A DNA stretch of 5,126 nt from Pseudomonadota bacterium (GTDB lineage: Bacteria > Myxococcota > Myxococcia > Myxococcales > Myxococcaceae). Within the stretch, counting starts at the first letter, position 1. Each line of letters begins with the position of its first letter. Shown here in pieces: positions 1 to 5,126 of the stretch. A program made the translations under genes and the position numbers. The notes under the pieces were generated by a model. It was not told where the DNA came from, searched no databases, and worked only from the letters and a program-made list of their open reading frames with translations. The DNA is taken from contig JAFADT010000673.1 in the NCBI GenBank assembly GCA_023424585.1, positions 1 through 5,126 of the forward strand. The letters are read 5' to 3'.

Positions 1-127
1 GGTCGGCGCGGGTGCCGGGCTTGAGCTTGATGAGCGTCAAGCCCAGCTCCAGCTTGACGTCGAACGAGCCCGGCTTCATGGCCAGGGCGCTCCGGTAGGC
101 GGTGGCGGCCTCCGGGAACTTCTCGTC
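1..127 (-). CDS. Tetratricopeptide-repeat (TPR) protein fragment, runs off left edge, 5' end unclear
   Basis: Read on the minus strand, bases 127 to 2 give 42 codons with almost only G or C in third position. The product matches a TPR helix pair: EKFPEAATAYRSALAMKPGS, then a second helix containing LELGLTLIKL. The A-x-x-x-Y-R-x-A-L-x-x-x-P pattern is the usual TPR helix B plus proline turn. TPRs are protein-protein interaction scaffolds, so no specific role can be given. The gene continues beyond base 1. Its upstream end is odd. The frame stays open to a GTG at 241-239, but codons between 241 and 128 show random third positions and an unlikely composition rich in Arg and Gly. There is no ATG in frame and no clear ribosome binding site. 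Either the gene starts at that GTG with a poor N-terminus, or it is a 5'-truncated remnant. I favour truncation. It lies in the same direction as the glucanase gene, just downstream of it. Confidence 0.5.
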
Positions 128-212
128 AAGGTGTCCCCCGCCTCGAGCGCCATGGGCCGCCCACCTTAGCCCCAGAATCCCGGGACCACCGAACAGGCGT
201 CTTCGCGTCTGT

Positions 213-233
213 CCAACCCCGTGTGTAGGTTGG
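213..233 (-). terminator. Candidate hairpin downstream of the glucanase gene
   Basis: CCAACC (213-218) and GGTTGG (228-233) form a perfect 6-bp inverted repeat with a 9-base loop, starting 13 bases past the glucanase stop codon. No T-run follows, so it is not a canonical intrinsic terminator. A weaker 5-bp repeat, ACCCC/GGGGT at 240-254, has the stop codon in its loop. Role as terminator is inferred from position only. Confidence 0.25.
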
Positions 234-246
234 CGCCTCACCCCGG

Positions 247-1149
247 TCAGGGGTTTGGCTTCGTGGCGCCGGCGGCCAGCGTGACGTACAGGTGGCCCAG
301 CTCGGTCAGCTCGCCGGAGGCGCCCAGCAGGTTGATGGCGGGGATCTCATTGTTGCGCCCGGAGAACCATGCATAGCGCTCGATGGCGGGCTCCGACTCC
401 AGGTAGCCAATGGCATCCACCATGTACTGCTTCTGCACGTCCACGGTGATCTCGTCGTGCGGCCGGTCCCCGCACGCGAACTCCGTCAGCCAGAGGGGCT
501 TGTTGTACTTCTTGAACAGCCCCACGTACCACTTGAGCGCGCCCACGTCGCACGCGTACCAGTGGATGGCAATGGCATCCACCTGGCAGTCCGCGCAGGC
601 CTTGAAGAAGGCGTCCAGGTACGCCACGGGGTCGGTGAAGGTGACGCCGTCCTCCGACACGCAGTCGCCGCAGTAGTTCACCGCCGGGGACACCAGCCTC
701 AGCCCCTTGCGGCGGGCCACCTCCTCCAGCACGGGCCAGAGCGCCGCGGCCTGGCGGGGCGTCTTGTTCGCCTGGGATTTGAAGTTGGGCTCGTTGAAGC
801 CCAGCAGCTCCTTCGCGTCCGCCGGAAGCTCCGACTCGAGCTGGGCCACCGTGGGCGTGCCGCCCCAGGCCATGGGCACGAAGGAGACGCGCTCCGCGAC
901 GTGGACGCTGGCCGCGCCGCTCTCCGGCTGGGGCGACCAGTTGTACCACCAGCTCACCCCCGGGGAGAGCGCCTCCAGGTCCTCCGCCGAGTGGTGGCCA
1001 TACGCCAGGCCCCGCTTCGCGCTCTTCGTCACGGCGGGGGTGGGGTCGTCTGTCTGGGGTTGCGCTCCGGCCGCGGGGTCGCACCCCCCCAGCGGCGACA
1101 GCAGGACGGCCAGGCACAGCGCGACGGGCAGCCGGAGGGAGCAGGTCAT
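247..1149 (-). CDS. Glycoside hydrolase family 128-type endo-beta-1,3-glucanase, predicted lipoprotein
   Basis: This 300-residue protein starts at ATG 1149-1147 and stops with TGA at 249-247. The N-terminus is a lipoprotein signal peptide: one arginine, a hydrophobic core at about 7-18, then the lipobox L20-G-G-C23. A Pro/Thr/Asp-rich linker runs to about residue 45. The rest matches the glycosyl-hydrolase catalytic core (Glyco_hydro_cc, GH128), a TIM barrel that cuts beta-1,3-glucan. The family's two catalytic glutamates are visible: E120 in LLGFNEPN (expected acid/base) and E223 in LWLTEFAC (expected nucleophile). Other family-like stretches are WWYNW (67-71), FVPMAWG (90-96), AIHWYACD (194-201) and YAWFSGRN (259-266). 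Six cysteines (160, 163, 185, 188, 200, 226) suggest disulfides in an exported enzyme. It lies 63 bases downstream of the MBL gene on the same strand. The ribosome binding site is weak, at best GAG about 9 bases before the ATG. The role in degrading fungal or algal glucan is inferred. Confidence 0.87.
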   Translation of the reverse strand: MTCSLRLPVALCLAVLLSPLGGCDPAAGAQPQTDDPTPAVTKSAKRGLAYGHHSAEDLEALSPGVSWWYNWSPQPESGAASVHVAERVSFVPMAWGGTPTVAQLESELPADAKELLGFNEPNFKSQANKTPRQAAALWPVLEEVARRKGLRLVSPAVNYCGDCVSEDGVTFTDPVAYLDAFFKACADCQVDAIAIHWYACDVGALKWYVGLFKKYNKPLWLTEFACGDRPHDEITVDVQKQYMVDAIGYLESEPAIERYAWFSGRNNEIPAINLLGASGELTELGHLYVTLAAGATKPNP

Positions 1150-1169
1150 GGCCCGGGACTCTACGCGCG

Positions 1170-1192
1170 GGGCTCGGGGAGGCGTCGAGCCC
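1170..1192 (-). terminator. Inverted repeat between the MBL and glucanase genes
   Basis: GGGCTCG (1170-1176) and CGAGCCC (1186-1192) form a perfect 7-bp GC-rich stem with a 9-base loop. It sits 20 bases after the MBL stop and about 20 bases before the glucanase start codon. No T-run follows on the minus strand. It could attenuate or stabilise a read-through transcript, or separate two transcription units. Function is inferred from position alone. Confidence 0.3.
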
Positions 1193-1212
1193 TGGCGCCA
1201 GTCACCCGGACG

Positions 1213-2283
1213 TCACGGCGCCAGCCGGGGCACGAGCCGGGGCTCGCCCACGTCGCGCCACCACGGCGTCACGCCCTCCACGCGCGAGGGCTCCAGGCTC
1301 CGGCCCAGGCCCGGCGTGAAGAGGCGCACCTGCTGCTCCGTGGCCAGCTTCACCAGCGTCTCCACGGGCTCGTCCCACGCGTGCAGCGCCAGGTTGAAGG
1401 TGCCCCAGTGCACCGGCATCAGCGTGCCCCCGCCCAGCATCGCGTGCGCCTTGAGCGCGTTCTCCGGGCCCAGGTGGATGCCGCCCCAGCTCGGGTGGAA
1501 GGCGCCCACCTCCAGCATCACCAGGTCGAAGGGGCCGCACCTCTGGCCAATCTCCTCGAACTCCGTCGTGAGGCCGGTGTCGCCGCTGAAGAACAGCCGG
1601 TGCCGGTCCGTGGTGAGCACCCACGACGCCCACAGCGTCGCGTTGCGGTCGCCCAGGCCCCGGCCGGAGAAGTGCTGCGAGGGCGCCGCGCGGAAGGACA
1701 CCGGGCCCACCCGCTGCTCCTCCCACCAGTCCAGCTCGATGATCAGCTCCGGCGCCACGCCGAAGGCCTCCAGGTGGTGCCCCACGCCCAGCGTGGTGAC
1801 GAAGGGCACGCGCCGCTTCGCCAGCGCCCGGATGGTGCCGCGGCACAGGTGGTCGTAGTGGTCGTGTGACACCAGCACCGCGTCCAGCTCCGGCAGCGCG
1901 TCCACCGGCACGGGCGTGGCGTGGAAGCGCCTGGGGCCCGCGAAGGACACGGGCGAGACCCGGTCTCCGAAGACGGGGTCGGTCAGCACGCGCGCCCCGT
2001 CCACCTCCAGGAGCATCGTGCTGTGCCCCAGCCACGTGACGCGCAGGCCCGTGTCCGGCGCGCGGGCCCAGGCGCCGCGCGGGTCGTCCACCGGCAGCGG
2101 CGCGGGCGGCGTGCGCTGCGCGCCGCCGAAGAAGTACTCGCCCAGCAGGGGCAGCGGGTTCCCCTGGAGGCCGGGCCCCACGGGGGCGGTGTTGCGGAAG
2201 CCGTGACCCTCGAACTGGCGGGAGGCCCGGCTGCGCTCGAGCCGGAGTCCCGCGCTGCGGGCGCTGTCGCTGACGGTGGGCAT
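1213..2283 (-). CDS. Metallo-beta-lactamase-fold hydrolase, NAPE-PLD/UlaG-like
   Basis: This is a soluble enzyme of the MBL superfamily (Lactamase_B_2 type) with no signal peptide, so probably cytoplasmic. Counting from an upstream GTG at 2325 (370 residues), metal ligands appear in family order: H154, H156, D158 and H159 in SHDHYDH, H218 in PSQHFSGRG, D249 in SGDTG and H306 in PVHWGTF. This is the ligand set of N-acyl-phosphatidylethanolamine phospholipase D, which releases N-acylethanolamine from membrane lipid through a di-zinc centre. The stretches WLGHSTMLLEVDG, LTDPVFGDRVSP and GPRRFHATPVP are also typical of that family. The true substrate is not shown. I prefer the ATG at 2283-2281 (356 residues) because the 14 extra codons from the GTG include atypical ones such as GTT and AGA and read as low-complexity sequence. 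Neither start has a well-placed Shine-Dalgarno; a GGAGG at 2310-2306 is 22 bases from the ATG. The TGA stop is at 1215-1213. It follows the ELWxxDGT gene on the same strand. Confidence 0.88.
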   Translation of the reverse strand: MPTVSDSARSAGLRLERSRASRQFEGHGFRNTAPVGPGLQGNPLPLLGEYFFGGAQRTPPAPLPVDDPRGAWARAPDTGLRVTWLGHSTMLLEVDGARVLTDPVFGDRVSPVSFAGPRRFHATPVPVDALPELDAVLVSHDHYDHLCRGTIRALAKRRVPFVTTLGVGHHLEAFGVAPELIIELDWWEEQRVGPVSFRAAPSQHFSGRGLGDRNATLWASWVLTTDRHRLFFSGDTGLTTEFEEIGQRCGPFDLVMLEVGAFHPSWGGIHLGPENALKAHAMLGGGTLMPVHWGTFNLALHAWDEPVETLVKLATEQQVRLFTPGLGRSLEPSRVEGVTPWWRDVGEPRLVPRLAP

Positions 2284-2288
2284 GGGGT

Positions 2289-2301
2289 GGTGTCTAACAC
2301 C
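2289..2301. promoter_or_regulatory. Perfect inverted repeat just upstream of the MBL start
   Basis: GGTGT-CTA-ACACC is a perfect 5-bp inverted repeat with a 3-base centre. It ends five bases before the preferred ATG of the MBL gene (2283). It contains the only AT-leaning bases nearby, which supports it being non-coding and the ATG being the start. It could be an operator half-site pair or chance; no regulator is visible in the window. Confidence 0.25.
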
Positions 2302-2338
2302 CACGCCTCCGCCGGGCACGGTCACCCGCCCGGGGCCC

Positions 2339-2361
2339 AGGCGGGGAGGCGCCGCCCGCCT
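2339..2361 (-). terminator. GC-rich hairpin overlapping the stop of the ELWxxDGT gene
   Basis: AGGCGGG (2339-2345) and CCCGCCT (2355-2361) form a perfect 7-bp inverted repeat with a 9-base loop. The stem overlaps the TAG stop (2362-2360). It is well placed for transcript-end folding on the minus strand, but no T-run follows. In such GC-rich DNA, stems of this size also arise by chance. Confidence 0.3.
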
Positions 2362-3895
2362 ACTGCGCGTCCTCCGGCGCCACGCAGGTGTTCTTCAGCG
2401 CGCTGGACCAGAGCTGGGCGTTCAGCGTGTCGTCATAGGCATTGAAGTAGACGCGGTCGCCGTGGCGGAAGAACTCGCGCGGATAGGATGAGCCCGTCGC
2501 GTCGATGTTCTTCAGGCGGCGCGTGCCGGCCACCGTGCCGTTGCTCACCCAGGGCTCGATGCCCGCCGAGCCCTCGGGCGCGCTGAAGAACACCAGGTTG
2601 TCCGCCACCGCGTACACCGGCGAGCTGTACTCGTCCGACAGGCTCAGCGGCCGGCGCAGCAGCGTGGTGCCCCCGGCGGTGCCGTCCGTCACCCACAGCT
2701 GCGTGTCGCGCGGTGCGGGGCCGTTGCTCCCGATGACCACGGAGAAGAACAGCTTCGTGCCCCCCGGCGCCTGGCTCACGGCGTCGATGAAGGGGAACGC
2801 CTCGCCCTGCGACGTGTAGGCGTTGGGCAGGGTGACGACGGGCTCCGGGTTCCCGCCCGCGAGCGGCACCCGGTACAGCACCATGTACTGGGTGCTGTAG
2901 GACGTCGTCGTGACGTACGCGTACGCGCCCAGCGCGCCCACCACCCGCATCGCGCGCGTGGCGCCGAAGGAGGCCAGCCGCAGGGTGCCGCCGGCCGTGC
3001 CGTCCGTCTTCCACAGCTCCGACAGGCCGCTGTGCTCATCCAGCTTGAAGAGGGTGAGCGCGCCGGAGGGGCGCACGTCGTTGGGGTAGGTGTCGGGGCC
3101 CGCGTCCATCCGCTTCAGCCGGACGGTGCCCGCGTCGGTGCCGTCCGTCCTCCACAGCGAGGTGGCGCCCTGGAGCTCGCGCACGAAGAACAGCAGCGCG
3201 TTGCCCTGCCTGGCGTCCAGGTAGCTCACGTCCACGCCCGTGCCGAAGTCGCGCACCCGCACCGTGCCCGCGTCGGTGCCGTCCGACCGCCACAGCTCGT
3301 AGCGCGTGGCGGACGTCGTGGCGTCATACGTCTCCTTGAAGAACACGAGCGTGGCGCCGGCCGCCGTCAGGTGCGTCAGGGTCGAGCCCTCGGCGCCCGG
3401 CGTCAGGTCCTTCACCCGCCGAGTGCCGGCCGTCGTCCCGTCGCTCACCCACAGCTCGGCGCCGGCCGCCGCGTCCGGCGCCTGGAAGAAGAGCCGCGTC
3501 GGCGTGGCGGTGAGCTGCGACAGCAGGGGCGTCGAATCGCCGGCCGTCGCCGGGAAGGCCTTCACCTCCGTGGTGCCCGCGTCCGTGCCGGTGGTCCGCC
3601 ACAGGCCGCGGCGGCCGTCCTCGTAGTTCACCGCGAAGTGCAGCGTCCCCTGGAAGTCCTCGAAGCCGCCCGGCCCCATCGTGAAGCGCGGGATGCCAAG
3701 CTCTGACGGAGGGAGGATCGTCTTCACCCGCTGGGTGCCCGCGTCGGTGGGGAGGCAGAGGCCCTCCGCTGTCACTTCTGGGGCCGGGGTGGGCTCCTGT
3801 GCGAGACCGGCCTCCGCCTGCTCCTCGGGAAGCGCCCCGCCGCAGCCCACCCCCACCACCAGCAAAGACATCACCCACCCGCCGCGCCAACCCAT
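2360..3895 (-). CDS. ELWxxDGT-repeat lipoprotein, probable beta-propeller
   Basis: The protein has 511 residues from ATG 3895-3893, preceded by GAAGGGG six bases upstream, the best ribosome binding site in the window. The frame stays open to 4132, but that extension would overlap the divergent gene and lacks coding character. The N-terminus is a short signal peptide ending in GVGC18. Glycine at -3 makes the lipobox non-canonical, so lipidation is likely but not certain. A linker rich in Ala, Glu and Pro follows. Seven clear ELWxxDGTxxGT motifs start at residues 97, 147, 200, 246, 293, 399 and 447. Degenerate ones lie near 47 (PTDAGTQRVK), 340 (LYRVPLAGGN) and 494 (QLWSS). The 46-53 residue period and recurrent LFF strands suggest propeller blades. 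These proteins are common in myxobacteria, with no established function. It is divergent from the TAXI gene and upstream of the MBL gene. Confidence 0.85.
   Translation of the reverse strand: MGWRGGWVMSLLVVGVGCGGALPEEQAEAGLAQEPTPAPEVTAEGLCLPTDAGTQRVKTILPPSELGIPRFTMGPGGFEDFQGTLHFAVNYEDGRRGLWRTTGTDAGTTEVKAFPATAGDSTPLLSQLTATPTRLFFQAPDAAAGAELWVSDGTTAGTRRVKDLTPGAEGSTLTHLTAAGATLVFFKETYDATTSATRYELWRSDGTDAGTVRVRDFGTGVDVSYLDARQGNALLFFVRELQGATSLWRTDGTDAGTVRLKRMDAGPDTYPNDVRPSGALTLFKLDEHSGLSELWKTDGTAGGTLRLASFGATRAMRVVGALGAYAYVTTTSYSTQYMVLYRVPLAGGNPEPVVTLPNAYTSQGEAFPFIDAVSQAPGGTKLFFSVVIGSNGPAPRDTQLWVTDGTAGGTTLLRRPLSLSDEYSSPVYAVADNLVFFSAPEGSAGIEPWVSNGTVAGTRRLKNIDATGSSYPREFFRHGDRVYFNAYDDTLNAQLWSSALKNTCVAPEDAQ
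2522..3607 (-). repeat. Seven ELWxxDGTxxGT coding repeats
   Basis: Motif copies lie at 3607-3572 (GLWRTTGTDAGT), 3457-3422 (ELWVSDGTTAGT), 3298-3263 (ELWRSDGTDAGT), 3160-3125 (SLWRTDGTDAGT), 3019-2984 (ELWKTDGTAGGT), 2701-2666 (QLWVTDGTAGGT) and 2557-2522 (EPWVSNGTVAGT). The double-length gap between copies five and six holds a decayed copy near residue 340. The DNA is also similar between copies (GCGTCGGTGCCGTCCG recurs exactly near 3137 and 3270), consistent with internal duplication. Confidence 0.85.
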
Positions 3896-3936
3896 GCCAC
3901 ACCCCTTCAAAAAAGGCCTGGGAGGGAGGGTGTGTC

Positions 3937-3952
3937 GCGCAAGGGGTTGCGC
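3937..3952. promoter_or_regulatory. Inverted repeat GCGCAA-N4-TTGCGC, possible operator
   Basis: GCGCAA (3937-3942), a GGGG spacer and TTGCGC (3947-3952) make a perfect 6-bp inverted repeat, 41 bases before the ELWxxDGT start codon. The size and symmetry suit a dimeric regulator or a small hairpin in the leader. No regulator gene lies in the window, so this is positional inference. Confidence 0.35.
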
Positions 3953-3972
3953 CAAGTGCCCCCGGGTCTGGA

Positions 3973-3988
3973 CCTGCCTGCCTGCCTG
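3973..3988. repeat. Four tandem CCTG units
   Basis: CCTG is repeated four times without interruption inside the divergent intergenic region. It is non-coding. Tetranucleotide tracts can change length by slippage, but four units is short and may be chance. Confidence 0.6.
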
Positions 3989-4000
3989 GGCCGACGCAGG

Positions 4001-4019
4001 GTGCGGCGGGGCCCCGCAC
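4001..4019. promoter_or_regulatory. Nested palindrome upstream of the TAXI gene
   Basis: GTGCGG (4001-4006) and CCGCAC (4014-4019) form an inverted repeat around a 7-base centre. Overlapping it is a perfect 12-base palindrome, GCGGGGCCCCGC (4006-4017). It covers the place where a -35 element would lie for the TATACT box at 4031, and no TTGACA-like -35 is present. An operator or activator site is plausible, but GC-rich DNA produces such palindromes readily. Confidence 0.35.
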
Positions 4020-4030
4020 GGCGCGGTCGG

Positions 4031-4036
4031 TATACT
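4031..4036 (+). promoter_or_regulatory. Candidate -10 box (TATACT) for the TAXI gene
   Basis: TATACT differs from the TATAAT consensus at one base and stands out in this GC-rich stretch. It ends 10 bases before the ATG at 4047, so transcription would be expected to start around 4043, leaving a leader of about four bases. The bases before the ATG (GCGCATCCTC) have no Shine-Dalgarno. The combination suggests a leaderless or nearly leaderless message. No good -35 is present. Confidence 0.4.
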
Positions 4037-4046
4037 GCGCATCCTC

Positions 4047-5126
4047 ATGAAGACGGACACGTTGAAGTCGCAGCTCAAGCGCACGTTGCGGCGCGACCTG
4101 TGGTTCGCCATCGCCCCCGCGGTGCTCGTCATCGCGGTCGCGTTCGCGGTGACGTTCTATTTCGTCAAGCCCGCGCCGCCCAAGACGCTGGTGATGGCGC
4201 TGGCGCCGGAGGAGGGCGGCTTCAACTACCTGGCCAGGCGCTACCAGAAGTTCCTCGCGCAGCAGGGGGTGACGCTGGAGCTGCGCAACACGAAGGGCTC
4301 CGTGGGCAGCGTGGCGCTGTTGAGCGCCGAGGACAGCGGGGTGGACATCGCCTTCGCGCAGAGCGGCACCACCGGCGGCAAGGGGCAGGAGGCGCCGGAG
4401 CACGTGGCGTCGCTGGGGAGCCTCTCCTACGTGCCGCTGTGGGTCTTCTACCGGGGCGAGCCCTTGGACGACGTGCGAGGCCTCGCGGGCAAGCGCATCG
4501 CGGTGGGGCCCGAGGAGGGCGGCACGCGGGCGCTGGCGATGACGCTGCTCCAGGCGAACAAGGTGGACGCCGCGCCCACGGAGCTGCTGCCGCTGGAGCG
4601 GGACGCCGCCATCGACGCGCTGACGCAGGGCAAGGTGGACGCGGTGTTCCTGGTGTCGCCGGCGGAGTCGCCGCGCATCCAGAAGCTGGCGGCGGTGAAG
4701 GACGTGCGCCTCTTGAGCTTCAAGCGCGCGGAGGCGTACACGCGCCGCTACCCGTACCTGTCGCGCCACGTGCTGCCTCGCGGCGTGTTCGACTTCGCGA
4801 AGGACGTGCCGGATGAGGACGTGGTGCTGCTCGCGCCCAACGCGCTCCTGCTGGCGCGCGACACGCTGCACCCGGCGCTCGCGTATCTGTTGATGCGCGC
4901 GGCCAGCGAGATCCACGGCACGGCGGGCCTCCTGGACAAGACGGGCGAGTTCCCCGCGCCGCTCGCCGCGGGCTTCCCCCTGAGCAGCGAGGCGAAGCGC
5001 TACTACGCGACGGGCGTGCCCTTCCTGCAGCGCTACCTGCCGTTCTGGGCGGCGAACCTGGTGGACCGGCTGTGGGTGATGCTGGTGCCCATCATCGCGG
5101 TGGTGGTGCCGCTGGGGCGCGCGGTG
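4047..5126 (+). CDS. TAXI-family TRAP transporter solute-binding subunit, partial (3' end beyond window)
   Basis: There are 360 codons from ATG 4047 to the window end with no stop, strongly G/C-biased in third position. TAXI proteins are extracytoplasmic binding subunits of TRAP transporters, which import organic acids and amino acids on an ion gradient. A basic N-terminus (1-17) precedes a transmembrane segment at about 18-40. The periplasmic binding domain follows: TLVMALAPEEGGFNYLARRY at the ligand pocket start, VDIAFAQSGTT (99-109), LGSLSYVPLWVFYRG (123-137), LAGKRIAVGPEEGGTRALA (146-164) and DALTQGKVDAVFLVS (190-204). A second hydrophobic segment begins at about 342 (LWVMLVPIIAVVVPL), as in longer TAXI proteins anchored at both ends. 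The uncleaved anchor suggests a membrane-tethered protein. No TRAP permease gene is in view; it may lie downstream or be absent. The ligand cannot be told from sequence. It lacks a Shine-Dalgarno and is divergent from the ELWxxDGT gene. Confidence 0.87.
   Translation, partial: MKTDTLKSQLKRTLRRDLWFAIAPAVLVIAVAFAVTFYFVKPAPPKTLVMALAPEEGGFNYLARRYQKFLAQQGVTLELRNTKGSVGSVALLSAEDSGVDIAFAQSGTTGGKGQEAPEHVASLGSLSYVPLWVFYRGEPLDDVRGLAGKRIAVGPEEGGTRALAMTLLQANKVDAAPTELLPLERDAAIDALTQGKVDAVFLVSPAESPRIQKLAAVKDVRLLSFKRAEAYTRRYPYLSRHVLPRGVFDFAKDVPDEDVVLLAPNALLLARDTLHPALAYLLMRAASEIHGTAGLLDKTGEFPAPLAAGFPLSSEAKRYYATGVPFLQRYLPFWAANLVDRLWVMLVPIIAVVVPLGRAV

Larger units (their letters stand above)
3896..4046. promoter_or_regulatory. 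Divergent intergenic region between the ELWxxDGT and TAXI genes
   Basis: These 151 bases should carry the promoters of both divergent genes. On the minus-strand side lie the GAAGGGG ribosome binding site and a six-base A/T run (3909-3914). The region also has a G-run cluster GGGAGGGAGGG (3920-3930), two perfect inverted repeats, and a CCTG tandem repeat. No convincing -10/-35 pair was found for the minus-strand gene. No coding frame here looks real. Confidence 0.5.

Noticed and set aside
193..212. Plus-strand hairpin with ACAG/CTGT ends and a CTTC loop as a terminator or small RNA
   Set aside because: It needs wobble pairs on the plus strand, where no gene precedes it, has mismatches on the minus strand, and no T-run follows.
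292..1869. Long plus-strand open frame of 525 codons across the glucanase and MBL genes
   Set aside because: It is antisense to two well-recognised proteins and its product is a low-complexity Arg/Ala/Gly/His-rich sequence. Long antisense frames are expected at this GC content.
3920..3930. G-quadruplex in GGGAGGGAGGG
   Set aside because: Only three G-runs are present, and a stable intramolecular quadruplex needs four.
3896..4132. N-terminal extension of the ELWxxDGT frame up to an ATG at 4132
   Set aside because: The extension overlaps the start of the divergent TAXI gene, does not look like a secreted protein N-terminus, and would bury the signal peptide. ATG 3895 has a good ribosome binding site and directly starts the signal peptide.
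3932..4816. Plus-strand open frame overlapping the TAXI gene
   Set aside because: It is in a different frame from the TAXI protein, and its product is Arg/Gly/Ala-rich with no recognisable motif. The TAXI frame explains the codon bias.
3324..4916. Minus-strand open frame of 530 codons
   Set aside because: It is antisense to the TAXI gene and out of frame with the ELWxxDGT gene; the product is Arg/His-rich shadow sequence.

Overview
The window is very GC-rich, and its real coding frames have G or C at nearly every third codon position. Gene content (an ELWxxDGT-repeat lipoprotein, a lipoprotein GH128-type glucanase, a NAPE-PLD-like metallo-hydrolase and a TAXI-type binding protein) points to a myxobacterial chromosome, close to Myxococcus, Corallococcus or Pyxidicoccus. 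That placement is inferred from composition and family distribution. No rRNA, tRNA, CRISPR array, transposase or phage gene is visible.

Layout, right to left along the minus strand: an ELWxxDGT-repeat lipoprotein (2360-3895), a metallo-beta-lactamase-fold NAPE-PLD/UlaG-like hydrolase (1213-2283, possibly from 2325), a predicted secreted lipoprotein endo-beta-1,3-glucanase of the GH128 type (247-1149), and at the left edge a tetratricopeptide-repeat coding segment whose coding signal stops abruptly near 127. Gaps are short (34-76 and 63 bases), but each holds a GC-rich inverted repeat. Co-transcription is therefore possible but not shown. On the plus strand, divergent from the ELWxxDGT gene, a TAXI-family TRAP solute-binding protein starts at 4047 and runs off the right end.

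The 151-base divergent intergenic region (3896-4046) is the main regulatory stretch. It has two perfect inverted repeats, a four-unit CCTG tandem repeat, and a TATACT box so close to the TAXI start codon that the transcript may be leaderless.

The proteins do not form one obvious pathway. The predicted envelope glucanase suits degradation of fungal or algal glucan by a predatory or saprophytic bacterium. The MBL enzyme has the full metal-ligand set of N-acyl-phosphatidylethanolamine phospholipase D and may act on lipids. The ELWxxDGT lipoprotein is probably a surface or periplasmic beta-propeller of unknown function. I see no clear new multi-gene system. The points most worth a second look are the possible leaderless TAXI gene with its palindromes, the two terminal cysteines of the ELWxxDGT protein, the broken-looking TPR gene and the bacterial NAPE-PLD homologue.
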